From Heterodera schachtii (Eukaryota > Nematoda > Chromadorea > Rhabditida > Heteroderidae), in contig SIJG01000031.1 in the NCBI GenBank assembly GCA_023374025.1, positions 1,057,035 to 1,121,034 of the forward strand: a stretch of 64,000 nt of DNA, written 5' to 3'. Positions 30,065 to 41,529 of this stretch are shown piece after piece. Within the stretch, counting starts at the first letter, position 1, and every line of letters starts with the position of its first letter. A program made the position numbers and the translations under genes. A model generated the notes under the pieces. That model made no database searches. It was given only the letters and a program-made list of their open reading frames with translations, and was not told where the DNA came from.

Positions 30065-32711
30065 GTCAAATCAGTATTTATTTTTTAAACTCAAAAATTT
30101 GTCCAAAAAAAAATTTTAAAGACGATTTTTGAGAAAATTTTTCATTTCTTAGGAGGTTTATTTTCAGAAATTTTTGGTCGATTCTTAGGGGTGTATTTTT
30201 AAAATTCCCAAAAATCGCTTCTTACAAAGGAGAGGTACCCAAGTGACGGTGGGACTTCCGAATGAAACTTACAGGGTAGGTATTACCCCCCCCCTTGTAT
30301 TATAAAATTTTTTTTATTTTTGTTAAATGAAGCTTCTGGCCGAGATACGAAGCTTTTCTTTTTTGACATATCAATATAATTTACAAAGAATGAAAAGCCA
30401 ATGTGGCTGTCACTGTCCTAGTTGGTATGCCTTCAATCCTTTTTTTCTTCTTCTAAAGTTCAATTCCCCCACCCTGCAAATAATTGTTTTGGTTCTTTTC
30501 CCTATCCAAACATTTTTAATAATTTGGCCTTAATTTTTTTAATATTTATTTAATATGACAGAATAAAATTTTGAAAAATTGAAAAATACTCCCAAAAAAC
30601 AAAATTTCTTGTTCTTTCTTAAAACATTTTCAAAAATTTTTAAAAATTTAATTCAACCGGCGGCGCCTATCGGCACCTCCGGATGCTAAAAATCCTTTAT
30701 TTTCTTTAAAATTAGCTTTAAAATCATCAAAATATTTTTAGCACATCTAAATTTGTTTTTTCGTATCCAGAAAATTTTAAAATTTTTAACATTAATAAAT
30801 TTGGTCTTAAATTTTTTTTTTCATTTTTATTCAACCTTAATTTTTATTTTCATAGTAATTTTAAAATTTGATAGCTTTGGTAGAAATGAGTGAAGCAAAG
30901 GAATTTGTCACAAGTTGAAAACACAGAAAACCATGGCATTTTTTGATCTGATCATTCGGTAAAATAATTCAATATCCCAAAGATTAATGCGAAAATATTC
31001 TCAAATTCAAATCGCAGCGAAATATTATATATTACTTATATTTTATTATAAAATTCCCATGTCATTTTTTGATATGATCATTTCGGTAAAATAATTCAAT
31101 ATCCCTAAGATTAATGCGAAAATATTCACAAATTCAAATCGCAGCTAAATATTATATATTACTTATATTTTATTATAAAATTCGAGGCATTTTTTGTTCT
31201 GATCATTTCGGTATAATTCAATTTATTATAAAATTCCCATGTCGGGATTGACCCGACTCGTTCACCGGTGGGAAGGGAAGGAGTGAGCCTCGGATCAAGG
31301 GGAGATCCGATCCCGTTCAACCGTGCAGTATTCGAGAACAGACCAAGGGGCAGAGGAAGCCCCCGCCGATTGTGCAGTTTGCTGTTGGCAATTCCGAAGG
31401 GAGGGGAGGGAATTTGCCGTGACCGAAGTAGAGGTCAACAAAACACATTTTTATTGCCGTAGGACAAACAAAAATCGGAGAGAAAAATGTGAATAGCATC
31501 AAAGAACAGAAGGAAGGGGCGAAGAGCGGGGCTGGGGGGATTAAATAGGCCCCGGGCAAGGAGACAAAAAATGCAAAACATGTGAATGGGGACGGCACCT
31601 GCGAAAGGCAATGAGAAAGAGAAAGGGGAAGCACAAATTTGAAAAGATTGGTGATGGCGAAAATTACGATGAATAGGACAAAGAGAGTGCAAAAAATGGA
31701 AATTCTGAGAAAAGGAGCCCGAATCGGGCGGACAAAGAACATTTGAATTTCAGTGAAAAAATGATAAACAAAATGCAAATTAAGCGATGGAAATAAAAAG
31801 GAAGAGGAAGAGAAAATGGGAAATGGTACGAAACTGATCGGAGCCTTTTAAATGTTCATAAAACTGCGCTCACGGGATGCTTCTTAAACACTTTCATAAT
31901 TGATGCTGCTATTATAGGCCTAAAGGGATGCTTAGATTATACGGTGTAAATGATTAAAAAATGCATTTTTATTTTATTTTTTTTCTATGCTCTTTTTACT
32001 TTCAACAAAATGAGAGTATCCATCCATTAACCAATCTGTTGACACGCAACTGACAAAAGGAAAGAAAGGGAAATGGTGGCACGAAAAAAAATAATACTTC
32101 GCCCGAATCGATTACATTCCTTCTTTTTTATGGGATTTTTGTTGCTCATTTTCATTTTGTTGTAAAATGAATGTGCTGTGGCCTTTCCCTTTCTTTGTTC
32201 GCGACCCGTCGCCGAAACGACCCCGACCGACCCATAATTCCTAATTGGCTTAATTATCAAAAATTTAATTAATTATCTGTTTTTTTAATTTACCCTTTTT
32301 GGTTTCAAATAATTCTGGGCTTTTTCTTCCTCCCAATTTGCTTTTTACATATGTTTTTTTATTCGTTAGTTTCAGCCGTGTCCCTTCCCTTCGTTCGTGC
32401 CTTCTCTCCCATTTCTTTTCTCGTACAAAGAGCGCAGGTTTTTACTAATTAGCATTTAAATGGCACTTGTTTGATCAGTGATCGGGAGTGGCAGGCAGCT
32501 AACAACCAATGCACTAAATGGCCGTGAATCTCTATTTTTTATTATATTCCCGTCTATTTGAATCGTTTTGGACAATAAATGTGAATTTGGTGAACAATTA
32601 ATTTCGCCTTATGTTTCAATTCGGGTCCGGGATTTGAAATATGTGAAAATTTGGTCGTTTTGGGGTATTTGTTTTAACAATTTTTGTGAATTTATTCATT
32701 TTTTTAACTAG
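30065..32711. repeat. Duplicated intergenic block, copy 1 (no gene recognised)
   Basis: Matches 35038-37449 almost throughout. Contains the GGCGGCGCCTA hairpin (30657). About 2.5 tandem units of roughly 120 bp follow, starting near 30945, 31070 and 31195 (GATCATTTCGGTA core, then an ATATTATATATTACTTATAT stretch). A GC-rich segment 31240-31440 opens TTCACCGGTGGGAAGGG. Hydrophobic minus-strand ORFs across 31317-31778 exist in both copies with different ends, so I do not call them genes. The Fic upstream block is at 32250-32440. Confidence 0.7.
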
Positions 32712-33294
32712 AACATGCTTCACATTCGAGAAAAGGCAATCAAGGAGCTGCGTTCGCTGCCCTTGCGTACCTAAGATGTGCATGTTCATGGTTCTACTAG
32801 TGCGCATGAGCCGCCCCACTTCGAGGAGGTGCCAGCGCTGTACACTGACTATTTGGCGTGGCTCAACACCGAAATTGAAAAAGTGCAAGCAAATGATCGG
32901 GAAGGAGGCGTATTGCGATTTGCGGCGGAAGCCCATACTAAATTGGTTAGTAAAAATAAATTATGACAGTCTCGTGAAAATAGAAATTTGTACCACATAA
33001 ATAACAGAAAAAATCAAAACCGTTTTCCACAGGTCAAAGCCCATGTTTGGGGCGATGGTAATGGACGAACCGCTAGGGCTGTAACAAATATTGTTTTGAA
33101 GCACTGCCAACAGCACCAAGTGTTGTTTGAAACCGTTCCGCGTCCCGAGTACATGCGAGCTGTTGGCGATGCGCTGGACGGAAACCCCCCAAAATTTCGA
33201 AAATCTGCTGAACGGGTTGTTGCGCGCTGCTGAGGACGCATATATGACGGCGGTACACGAGAAACCAGGGCCAAGTGGGCATCAGACCGGCTGA
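32712..33294 (+). pseudogene. Fic-domain gene, copy B (broken)
   Basis: Exon 1 is absent. Exon 2 (32712-32945) carries the flap region but has an in-frame TAA at 32772, where copy C has TAC. Exon 3 (33033 onward) holds H-V-W-G-D-G-N-G-R-T-A-R and M-R-A-V-G-D-A-L-D-G-N-P. After CCCCCC (33184-33189) the current frame ends at TGA 33231-33233. The adjacent frame continues N-F-E-N-L-L-N-G-L-L-R-A-A-E-D-A-Y-M to TGA 33292-33294, the ancestral C-terminus judged from copy D. Confidence 0.85.
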
Positions 33295-33472
33295 GGGCAG
33301 CGAATCAACAGTTCGGAAAATGAGCAAATGTTTTTTGTTAGTACTTTTGATAAACAATTTTTCCATGTTTCTTGCAAAGAATTTCATTTTTGGAATAATT
33401 TAAAAATTCTGTGTATATTTTAACATTTTTCGTCTAATTTTTGCTTTTTGTACGCCGAACTTTAAGCATAAA

Positions 33473-34027
33473 ATGGTCCTTTTCCATCGTAAAGTTCGGC
33501 GGAGAAGTTTTTTGGTTGTTTTCGTCGCTGTGTTTTTGCTGTTGCTCATCACTTTTGTACAGATTGCAGTGTTTCCGTCAAAATTGCATGGGTAAATGAA
33601 ATTTTAATGTAATAGTGTTGTTAACCCCCCCCTTGATTGAAAAATTAAAAAAAAATCCTATAAAAAAGTTTTTTCGGTGTATCAGCAAATTTCGAACCCA
33701 AAACAAAAAAGCATTCAAATTCTCGTCCACAGTCTACTAAAAATAAAGACATCAATCTGGTGATAAAAGATCATTTATCATTTAAACCATTTTTAAACTA
33801 TTTGGGCCGCAGGGTCCAAACAATTGCCATCTCCCCCCCCCCCCCTCCCCTCGCCGTTCTGGGCCTTTTTTTTTTGCTTTAGCTCTTAACATATATTTCT
33901 GGCGTTTTTAAGCGACTTTTTTTCCACAAAAAAACTTTCGGGGAGGGAGGGACTCAGAAGTGCCGAAAATTGAGATTCTGGCCATATTTTTCAACAAACT
34001 TTTCCAGCAAATGTTGCCACTTTTGCT
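33473..34027 (+). pseudogene. B4GALT7 pseudogene, copy B (exon 1 plus stub)
   Basis: Exon 1 (33473-33591) is intact with the anchor V-F-L-L-L-L-I-T-F. Intronic sequence identical to copies A and C follows. The copy stops about 18 bases into exon 3 at 34027, where it joins sequence from inside the GGACTTTTCGACAG element: a clean rearrangement junction. Confidence 0.85.
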
Positions 34028-34826
34028 CAATTAAAGCTCGCAAAAAAAGGCACCAAAAATCGCGAAAAAAGCACTATAATAAACAGCTAAAGATTGAAAA
34101 AAAGGTATGAAAAGGCATGAAATTCCCGAAAAAGACATGAAAAAGGCATCCTAAAAATCAATGTAGAAGCCTCAAACCAAGTGGAAACGGCGTTTTTATG
34201 CTTAATATATAGAAATTAGTGCGCGGAAAAAAGGGATATGCCTCAAAATGTGAGCTCTATTAATAATCAATAAGAATATAAATAAATAAAATTTGGAGAT
34301 GAATTTTTGAAAATTTTTTTATTCATCTTATGTGTGTATTTTTAAAATTTTAGGGGACCAATTTTAGGTGTATTTTTCTAGATAAAAAAGGTAAAATTTT
34401 ATTCCTAGTAATAATGATTTAGCAAAGCCTAAATTAAGCGCAAAATTCAAATTCGGATAAAAAATTAAATCCTTTTTTAATTTCTCACCCAATGCAATCA
34501 TTGGCACTAAAAAGGCAAAAGAACACATAGTGACAATTGTTGTTCCAATTTTCGTCTTCCCAATAAACCGTTAAGCTTTCGAATGATATCAAACATGTTG
34601 GATTGTCCGGCCGGATCCGGTCCTGCAAAACAAAAAATTTTGAATTCCAATCCTGCAACAGAATCGGTAAATTGAAATTTCCGATCTCTACTTTTCATGA
34701 CTATAAAAATGTTTGTTTTCCGCTTTGACTCTCATTTTATAAAAAAATAGTTTCCAACGCTATTAATTCTTCTGCTTTTTGTATGACATCATTTTGGAAC
34801 TCGGCCAAATTGTTTAATTGGCAAAA
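34028..34826. repeat. Rearranged copy of 28.5-29.85 kb
   Basis: 34028-34428 repeats 29025-29425. Then 34430-34570 repeats 28490-28630, including the F-box-like last-exon fragment on the minus strand at 34494-34578. Then 34570-34826 repeats 29595-29853. Order differs from the first copy because the internal 28.63-29.02 and tip-array parts are missing. Confidence 0.75.
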
Positions 34827-35037
34827 ATGAACCGTCGGTAAATAATTTTAAAAGTCACAAATTTTATTTGCTATGATTTATGTTTCAACAATTCAGTTGG
34901 ATTTGCAATGACGTTTGGATGGACATTTTGCCCTTTTTTGACCGTCCCCAATTCGGCCTCAAATTGGCACTTCTTTCGCCACGTTTCAATGCGTTGGTGG
35001 ACAAACATTTTGATGACAAAAGCGAATTGACAATAAG
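34827..35037 (+). pseudogene. F-box-like family, 5' fragment (copy C)
   Basis: First exon ATGAACCGTCG at 34827-34837, good donor, good acceptor (ATTCAG, exon from 34897) and W-I-C-N-D-V-W-M-D-I-L-P-F-F-D-R-P-Q-F-G to S-E-L-T-I, then homology ends at the same base as in copy B. The splice sites are intact here, unlike copy B, but the rest of the gene is missing. Confidence 0.8.
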
Positions 35038-37449
35038 TCAAATCAGTATTTATTTTTTAAACTCAAAAATTTGTCCAAAAAAAAAATTTAAAGACGATTT
35101 TTGAGAAAATTTTTCATTTCTTAGGAGGTTTATTTTCAGAAATTTTTGGTCGATTCTTAGGGGTGTATTTTTAAAATTCCCAAAAATCGCTTCTTACAAA
35201 GGAGAGATACCCAAGTGACGGTGGGACTTCCGAATGAAACTTACAGGGTGGGTAGATTACCACCCTTTGTATTATAAAATTTTTTTTATTTTTGCTAAAT
35301 GAAACTTCTGGCCGAGATATGAAGCTTTTTCTTTTTGACATATCAATATAATTTACAAAGAATGAAAAGCCAATGTGACTGTCCTAGTTGGTATGCCTTC
35401 AATCCTTTTTTTCTTCTTCTAAAGTTCAATTCCCCCACCCTGCAAATAATTGTTTTGGTTCTTTTCCCTATCCAAAACATTTTTAATAATTTGGCCTTAA
35501 TTTTTTTAATTTTTATTTAATATGACAGAATAAAATTTTGAAAAATTGAAAAATACTCCCAAAAAACAAAATTTCTTGTTCTTTCTTAAAACATTTTCAA
35601 GAATTTTTAAAAATTTAATTCAACCGGCGGCGCCTATCGGCACCTCCGGATGCTAAAAATCCTTTATTTTCTTTAAAATTAGCTTTAAAATCACCAAAAT
35701 ATTTTTAGCACATCTAAATTTGTTTTTTCGTATCCTCCATGTCATTTTTTGATCTGATCATTTCGGTAAAATAATTCAATATCCCTAAGATAATGCGAAA
35801 ATATTCACAAATTCAAATCGCAGCTAAATATTATATATTACTTATATTTTATTATAAAGTTCCAAAGTCATTTTTTGTTCTGATCATTTCGGTATAATTC
35901 AATTTTTTATAAAATTCCCATGTCGGGATTGACCCGACTCGTTCACCGGTGGGAAGGGAAGGAGTGAGCCTCGGATCAAGGGGAGATCCGATCCCGTTCA
36001 ACCGTGCAGTATTCGAGAACAGACCAAGGGGCAGAGGAAGCCCCCGATTGTGCAGTTTGCTGTTGGCAATTCCGAAGGGAGGGGAGGGAATTTGCCGTGA
36101 CCAAAGTAGAGGTCAACAAAACACATTTTTATTGCCGTAGGACAAACAAAAATCGGAGAGAAAAATGTGAATAGCAAAAGATAAGGAAAAAGATCGCAGG
36201 GAATGGGTTAGTCAAAGAACAGAAGGAAGGGGCGAAGAGCGGGGCTGGGGGGATTAAATAGGCCCCGGGCAAGGAGACAAAAAATGCAAAACATGTGAAT
36301 GGGGACGGCACCTGCGAAAGGCAATGAGAAAGAGAAAGGGGAAGCACAAATTTGAAAAGATTGGTGATGGCGAAAATTACGATGAATAGGACAAAGAGGG
36401 TGCAAAAAATGGGAATTCTGAGAAAAGGAGCCCGAATCGGGCGGACAAAGAACATTTGAATTTCAGTGAAAAATGATAAACAAAATGCAAATTAAGCGAT
36501 GGAAATAAAAAGGAAGAGGAAGAGAAAATGGGAAATGGTACGAAACTGATCGGAGCCTTTTAAATGTTCATAAAACTGCGCTCACGGGATGCTTCTTAAA
36601 CACTTTCATAATTGGTGCTGCTATTATAGGCCTAAAGGGATGCTTAGATTATACGGTGTAAATGATGAAAAAATGCATTTTTATTTTATTTTTTTTCTAT
36701 GCTTTTTTTACTTTCAACAAAATGAGAGTGTCCATCCATTAATCAATCTGTTGACACGCAACTGACAAAAGGAAGGAAAGGGAAATGGTGGCACGAAAAA
36801 AATAATAATTCGCCCGAATCGATTACATTCCTTCTTTTTTATGGGATTTTTGTTGCTCATTTTCATTTTGTTGTAAAATGAATGTGCTGTGGCCTTTCCC
36901 TTTCTTTGTTCGCGACCCGTCGCCGAAACGACCCCGACCGACCCATAATTCCTAATTGGCTTAATTATCAAAAATTTAATTAATTATCTGTTTTTTTAAT
37001 TTACCCTTTTTGGTTTCAAATAATTCTGGGCTTTTTCTTCCTCCCAATTTGCTTTTTACATATGTTTTTTTATTCGTTAGTTTCAGCCGTGTCCCTTCCC
37101 TTCGTTCGTGCCTTCTCTCCCATTTCTCTTCTCGTACAAAGAGCGCAGGTTTTTACTAATTAGCATTTAAATGGCACTTGTTTAATCAGTGATCGGGAGT
37201 GGCAGGCAGCTAACAACCAATGCACTAAATGGCCGTGAATCTCTATTTTTTTATATTCCCGTCTATTTGAATCGTTTGATTATATTCCCGTCTATTTGAA
37301 TCGTTTTGGACAATAAATGTGAATTTGGTGAACAATTAATTTCGCCTTATGTTTCAATTCGGGTCCGGGATTTGAAATATGTGAAAATTTGGTCGTTTTG
37401 GAGTATTTGTTTTAACAATTTTTGTGAATTTATTCATTTTTTTAACTAG
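35038..37449. repeat. Duplicated intergenic block, copy 2 (no gene recognised)
   Basis: Second copy of 30065-32711, shorter by about 290 bp. Most of the loss lies between 35733 and 35930, where only about 1.5 of the roughly 120-bp AT-rich tandem units remain. It also has a small insertion near 36170-36215 relative to copy 1. Contains the hairpin repeat at 35625, the GC-rich TTCACCGGTGGG segment at 35940 and the Fic upstream block. Confidence 0.7.
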
Positions 37450-38032
37450 AACATGCTTCACATTCGAGAAAAGGCCATCAAGGAGCTGCGTTCGCTGCCC
37501 TTGCGTACCTACGATGTGCATGTTCATGGCTCTACTAGTGCGCATGAGCCGCCCCACTTCAAGGAGGTGCCAGCGCTGTACTCTGACTATTTGACCTGGC
37601 TGAACACCGAAATTGAAAAAGTGCAATCAAATGATCGGGAAGCCGGCGTATTGCGATTTGCGGCGGAAGCCCATACTAAATTGGTTAGTAAAAATAAATT
37701 ATGACAGTCTCGTGAAAATAGAAATTTGTACCACATAAATAACAGAAAAAATCAAAACCGTTTTCCACAGGTCAAAGCCCATGTTTGGGGCGATGGTAAT
37801 GGACGAACCGCTAGGGCTGTAACAAATATTGTTTTGAAGCACTGCCAACAGCACCAAGTGTTGTTTGAAACCGTTCCGCGTCCCGAGTACATGCGAGCTG
37901 TTGGCGATGCGCTGGACGGAAACCCCCCAAAATTTCGAAAATCTGCTGAACGGGTTGTTGCGCGCTGCTGAGGACGCATATATGACGGCGGTACACGGGA
38001 AACCAGGGCCAAGTGGGCATCAGACCGGCTGA
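37450..38032 (+). pseudogene. Fic-domain gene, copy C (least damaged of three)
   Basis: Exon 2 (37450-37683, 78 codons) is fully open: M-L-H-I-R-E-K-A-I-K-E-L-R, flap V-H-V-H-G-S-T-S-A-H-E-P, then P-A-L-Y-S-D-Y-L-T-W-L-N and F-A-A-E-A-H-T-K-L. Exon 3 (from 37771, acceptor CCACAG) carries H-V-W-G-D-G-N-G-R-T-A-R. The motif keeps the family's His, Asp, Gly-Asn-Gly and both Arg residues. Translation ends early at TGA 37969-37971; the ancestral frame runs to 38030-38032. Exon 1 is not present upstream, so no start is supported. Confidence 0.84.
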
Positions 38033-38207
38033 GGGCAGCGAATCAACAGTTCGGAAAAGAGCAAATGTTTTTTGTTAGTGCTTTTGATAAACTATTTTTC
38101 CATGTTTCTTGCAAAGAATTTCATTTTGGAATAATTAAAAATTCTGTGTATATTTTAACATTTTTCGTCTAATTTTTGCTTTTTGTACGCCGAACTTTAA
38201 GCATAAA

Positions 38208-38935
38208 ATGGTCCTTTTCCATCGTAAAGTTCGGCGGAGAAGTTTTTTGGTTGTTTTCGTCGCTGTGTTTTTGCTGTTGCTCATCACTTTTGTACAGATT
38301 GCAGTGTTTCCGTCAAAATTGCATGGGTAAATGAAATTTTAATGTAATAGTGTTGTTAACCCCCCCCCCCTTGATTGAAAAATTAAAAAAAAATCCTATA
38401 AAAAAGTTTTTTCGGTGTATCAGCAAATTTCGAACCCAAAACGAAAAAGCATTCAAATTCTCGTCCACAGTCTACTAAAAATAAAGACATCAATCTGGTG
38501 ATAAAAGATCATTTATCATTTAAACCATTTTTAAACTATTTGGGCCGCAGGGTCCAAACAATTGCCATCTCCCCCCCCCCCCCTCCCCTCGCCGTTCTGG
38601 GCCTTTTTTTTTGCTTTAGCTCTTAACATATATTTCTGGCGTTTTTAAGCGACTTTTTTTCCACAAAAAAAACTTTCGGGGAGGGAGGGACTCAGAAGTG
38701 CCGAAAAATTGAGATTCTGGCCATATTTTTCAACAAACTTTTCCAGCAAATGTTGCCACTTTTGCACAATTTCTTGGCCACTATCCAGGCCATTACCCCA
38801 CCGCCTCGGTACATTGTGGTCAACCAATCGGAGGAGGACGCGCTGCGCTTCAACCGCGCCGCTTTGATAAATATTGGGGCGTTGGAGGCGGAACGCGTCG
38901 GTTGCGATTACATGGCCATCCACGACGTGGACATG
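38208..38935 (+). pseudogene. B4GALT7 pseudogene, copy C (exons 1 and 3)
   Basis: Exon 1 38208-38326 and exon 3 38747-38935 (R-F-N-R-A-A-L-I-N-I-G, then H-D-V-D) in order, with no exon 2. The exon 3 end has the same ATG|gt one-base loss as copy A, showing common descent. Homology to the gene ends near 38955, where sequence related to the Fic gene begins. Confidence 0.85.
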
Positions 38936-39314
38936 GTTTCTTAGATGAGGATGGGTGCATGCAAAGGCCAAATTTCTGAATTTATTGCTGCAATTATGTT
39001 CACTTAGCAAAACCGTTTTCCACAGGTTAAAGCCCATTTTGGGGCAACGGCAATGGACGCTGCGCTCGCGCAGTTGTAAACGTAATGATCAGTGATCGGG
39101 AGTGGCAGGCAGCTAACAACCAAAAATTAAAGAAAACAATCCGATTATGAATTTTCCAAAATATTTAAAATTTCGTTTTCCGTTTTTTAATTTGCTTTCC
39201 CACTTTTCCAGGAAGAGAAAAATTTTCCTAAAAGCATGTCATGCCTGAAATTCCGGCTCTAATTTTATTCATTTCATTTCTATTACCTTCTCTAAACAAT
39301 ACTAATCTTTAATT

Positions 39315-40329
39315 ATGAATCTGACACCTGAAGAACAGGAGTTATATAACGCCTACAATCATGCCAATGTCCCGGAGGGCCTCACCGAAGCAGAAATGGC
39401 GCGTGAAGTTCAATTGGGGCCCTTTGATAAAGTGACCGAAATGCGTCATGCATTGTCGACAACCGACTTGAATGCAGAATCATTGGACATCAGCATTTCT
39501 CTGCCGTTCACACATGAAGTAATCAGAAATAAAGCCATTTTTTGGTTTCGTGCTGTGATTTTTTAAGCATTTTAAATGTCATAATTTGACAATTTGTGAC
39601 ATTTACTTGTGTACTTTTTCGCTTACGCCACAATTTTTTTAAATTTTATTTTTTTTCTGGGCTTTTCGGGTGCGCTGATCACGAATTATGACAGAGTCTC
39701 ATAGCGAAAATAGAAATTTCAGTACCACATACCTAAATAACAAGCGAAATAACAATTTCAAAGCAAAAATATGCAAAATGAGCATGCAAAGGCGAATTTT
39801 CTGAATTTATTGCTGCAATTATTGAGATACAATTCATTTTTAAATAGTTTAAACCCATTCAAAACCTTTTCAACGCTTTTTCCAATATATATTGCATGTT
39901 TAGACATTTTCGGATTTTAGGGCATACTTTGGGGGATTTTTCGTGCGTGTTTGATGCGAATTTTGGTATTTTATTTGCCATTTTGTTTATAATACATAGT
40001 GGGGGGTGGGTGGTTCGAATTCAATAAATGGTGTACTGTCATAGTCCAGGAAGCAAAACCTTTTTCCACAGGTACACGACCATTTTTGGGGCGACGGAAA
40101 CGGTCGCTGTGCAAGGGCCGTTGTCAATGAGATTTTGGAGCTCCTTGCCCAGCCCAAAATTTCCTTTTCGACCGTTCCGCATGCCGACTACATGAGAGCC
40201 GTTGGGGACGCACTCGATGACAACCCCAAAACATTTGAGGTCATTCTTTACCGGGTGAGAGACGGAGCTGGGGATGCTTATGTGAGGATGATTCACGGAA
40301 GTGGGCATCAAACCGCCAAAGGACAGTGA
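39315..40329 (+). CDS. Fic-domain gene, copy D (middle exon deleted, otherwise open)
   Basis: Exon 1 39315-39518 begins with a real ATG: M-N-L-T-P-E-E-Q-E-L-Y-N-A-Y-N through L-P-F-T-H-E, 68 codons, then donor gtaatc. Exon 3 is 40072-40329 (acceptor CCACAG), 85 codons plus stop, with H-F-W-G-D-G-N-G-R-C-A-R and an intact C-terminus ending G-H-Q-T-A-K-G-Q. The exon with the substrate-flap H-V-H-G-S-T-S is missing; flanking intron sequences are joined near 39680. Exons 1 and 3 are both phase 0, so splicing them gives an open 153-aa protein. Without the flap it may be inactive. It could be a functional truncated paralogue or a pseudogene. Confidence 0.6.
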
Positions 40330-40344
40330 ATTCAAATTGGAAAA

Positions 40345-40790
40345 TGAGCGAACAAACGATTTTGTGCCTATTTCGCCATTTTTGGCGCCTTTTTCAAGAT
40401 TTTCGAAAAATTCTTAACAAAAATGAAACTTACACCCCTAAAAATCGACCCGAAAAAATTTCAGAAAATACAACCCTAAGAATTGAAAAAATTTTCACAA
40501 AAATTGATCCCCAAAATTCAATTATTTTTTCTTAATAAAAATTTTTGGTTTAAAAAATGTCCTTATTCGAGAAAACTTTAAAATAATTAAAATATAACAA
40601 ATTAAGTTTTTTGATTAAGTTTTTACGTGATTTGATACCTAAAAAGCGTTAATAAAAAAAATTTTTGCCTATTTTTGTGCCTATTCGGGGATTTTTGTGC
40701 CTATTTAATGCATATTTTGCGATTTTTTTATGCCTTTTTAGGTGCCTGTTTCGCGATTTTTTGTGCCTAAAAATGGAAGCCCTATTGATC
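40345..40790. mobile_element. Probable non-autonomous element with GTGCCTATTT motifs
   Basis: GTGCCTATTT(C/T) recurs at 40360, 40675, 40690 and 40705, with related GTGCCTGTTTCGCGATTTTT and GTGCCTAAAAATGGAAGCCC near 40750-40785. The right end resembles a hAT-type tip (AGGGCTTCCATTTTTAGG on the minus strand). Left end and target duplication not found. Confidence 0.45.
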
Positions 40791-40992
40791 AATATGTAAG
40801 CCTGTTTTTATCCATTATCAATCCATTATCATTTTTCATTATTGAAAGACTGAAAAATTTCTAATATTCCATTTAAAATAACTCATAAACATTTGTATTT
40901 GCATAACAAAAAACAATGTGGCACAATTTATTCAAATTATTTTTTCATAATTTGGCGTAGAAATTTTTGCATTTTTCCCCCAAATTTTCCAG

Positions 40993-41185
40993 CAAATGTT
41001 GCCACTTTTGCACAATTTCTTGGCCACCACCCAGGCCATCATCACCCCACCGCCCCGGTACATTGTGGTCAATCAGTCGGAGGAGGACGCGCTGCGCTTC
41101 AACCGCGCCGCGTTGATAAACATTGAGGCGTTGGAGGCGGAACGCGTCGGCTGCGATTACATGGCCATCCACGACGTGGACATTG
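40993..41185 (+). pseudogene. B4GALT7 exon 3 fragment, copy D
   Basis: One exon with M-L-P-L-L-H-N-F-L and R-F-N-R-A-A-L-I-N, ending H-D-V-D-I with the original ATTG|gt donor. It therefore descends separately from copies A and C. It contains an extra ATC codon in the A-I-I-T-P-P-P stretch. A stray GGACATTTCGACAG unit and about 60 bp interrupt the intron at 41224-41290, after which copy A/C-type intron sequence resumes. Confidence 0.8.
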
Positions 41186-41529
41186 GTGTTGCATTTGGAT
41201 GGGAAAAGGGCGGCAGAAAGGCTCCCGGACATTTCGACAGTAAACATAAAAACAAATATTTCTTATTAAAATAAATTATATTGCTTGTCAATTCGAGTGA
41301 CATGGTTTCTTAGATGAGGATGGGCGGCAGAAAATTGGGCCAAAATTTGGCGGAAAATGGAATTGTTTCCAATTTTTTAAATATCATTTCCATCCGCTTT
41401 TCACCAATGAAAATTTTTTTCCGAATAATTATTTTAAAAAATCGCTGAAATAGGCCATACAATTTAAAGGGAAAATGAAAAATTGAAATTGACAATATAA
41501 CCCGCCAGCCACTTTGAGATGAAAAGCAC

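Noticed and set aside
31317..31778. 153-codon hydrophobic minus-strand ORF, possible membrane protein
   Set aside because: The duplicate at 36129-36455 diverges at the C-terminus through an indel without compensation, and the hydrophobicity follows from the complement of an A-rich, G-rich sequence.
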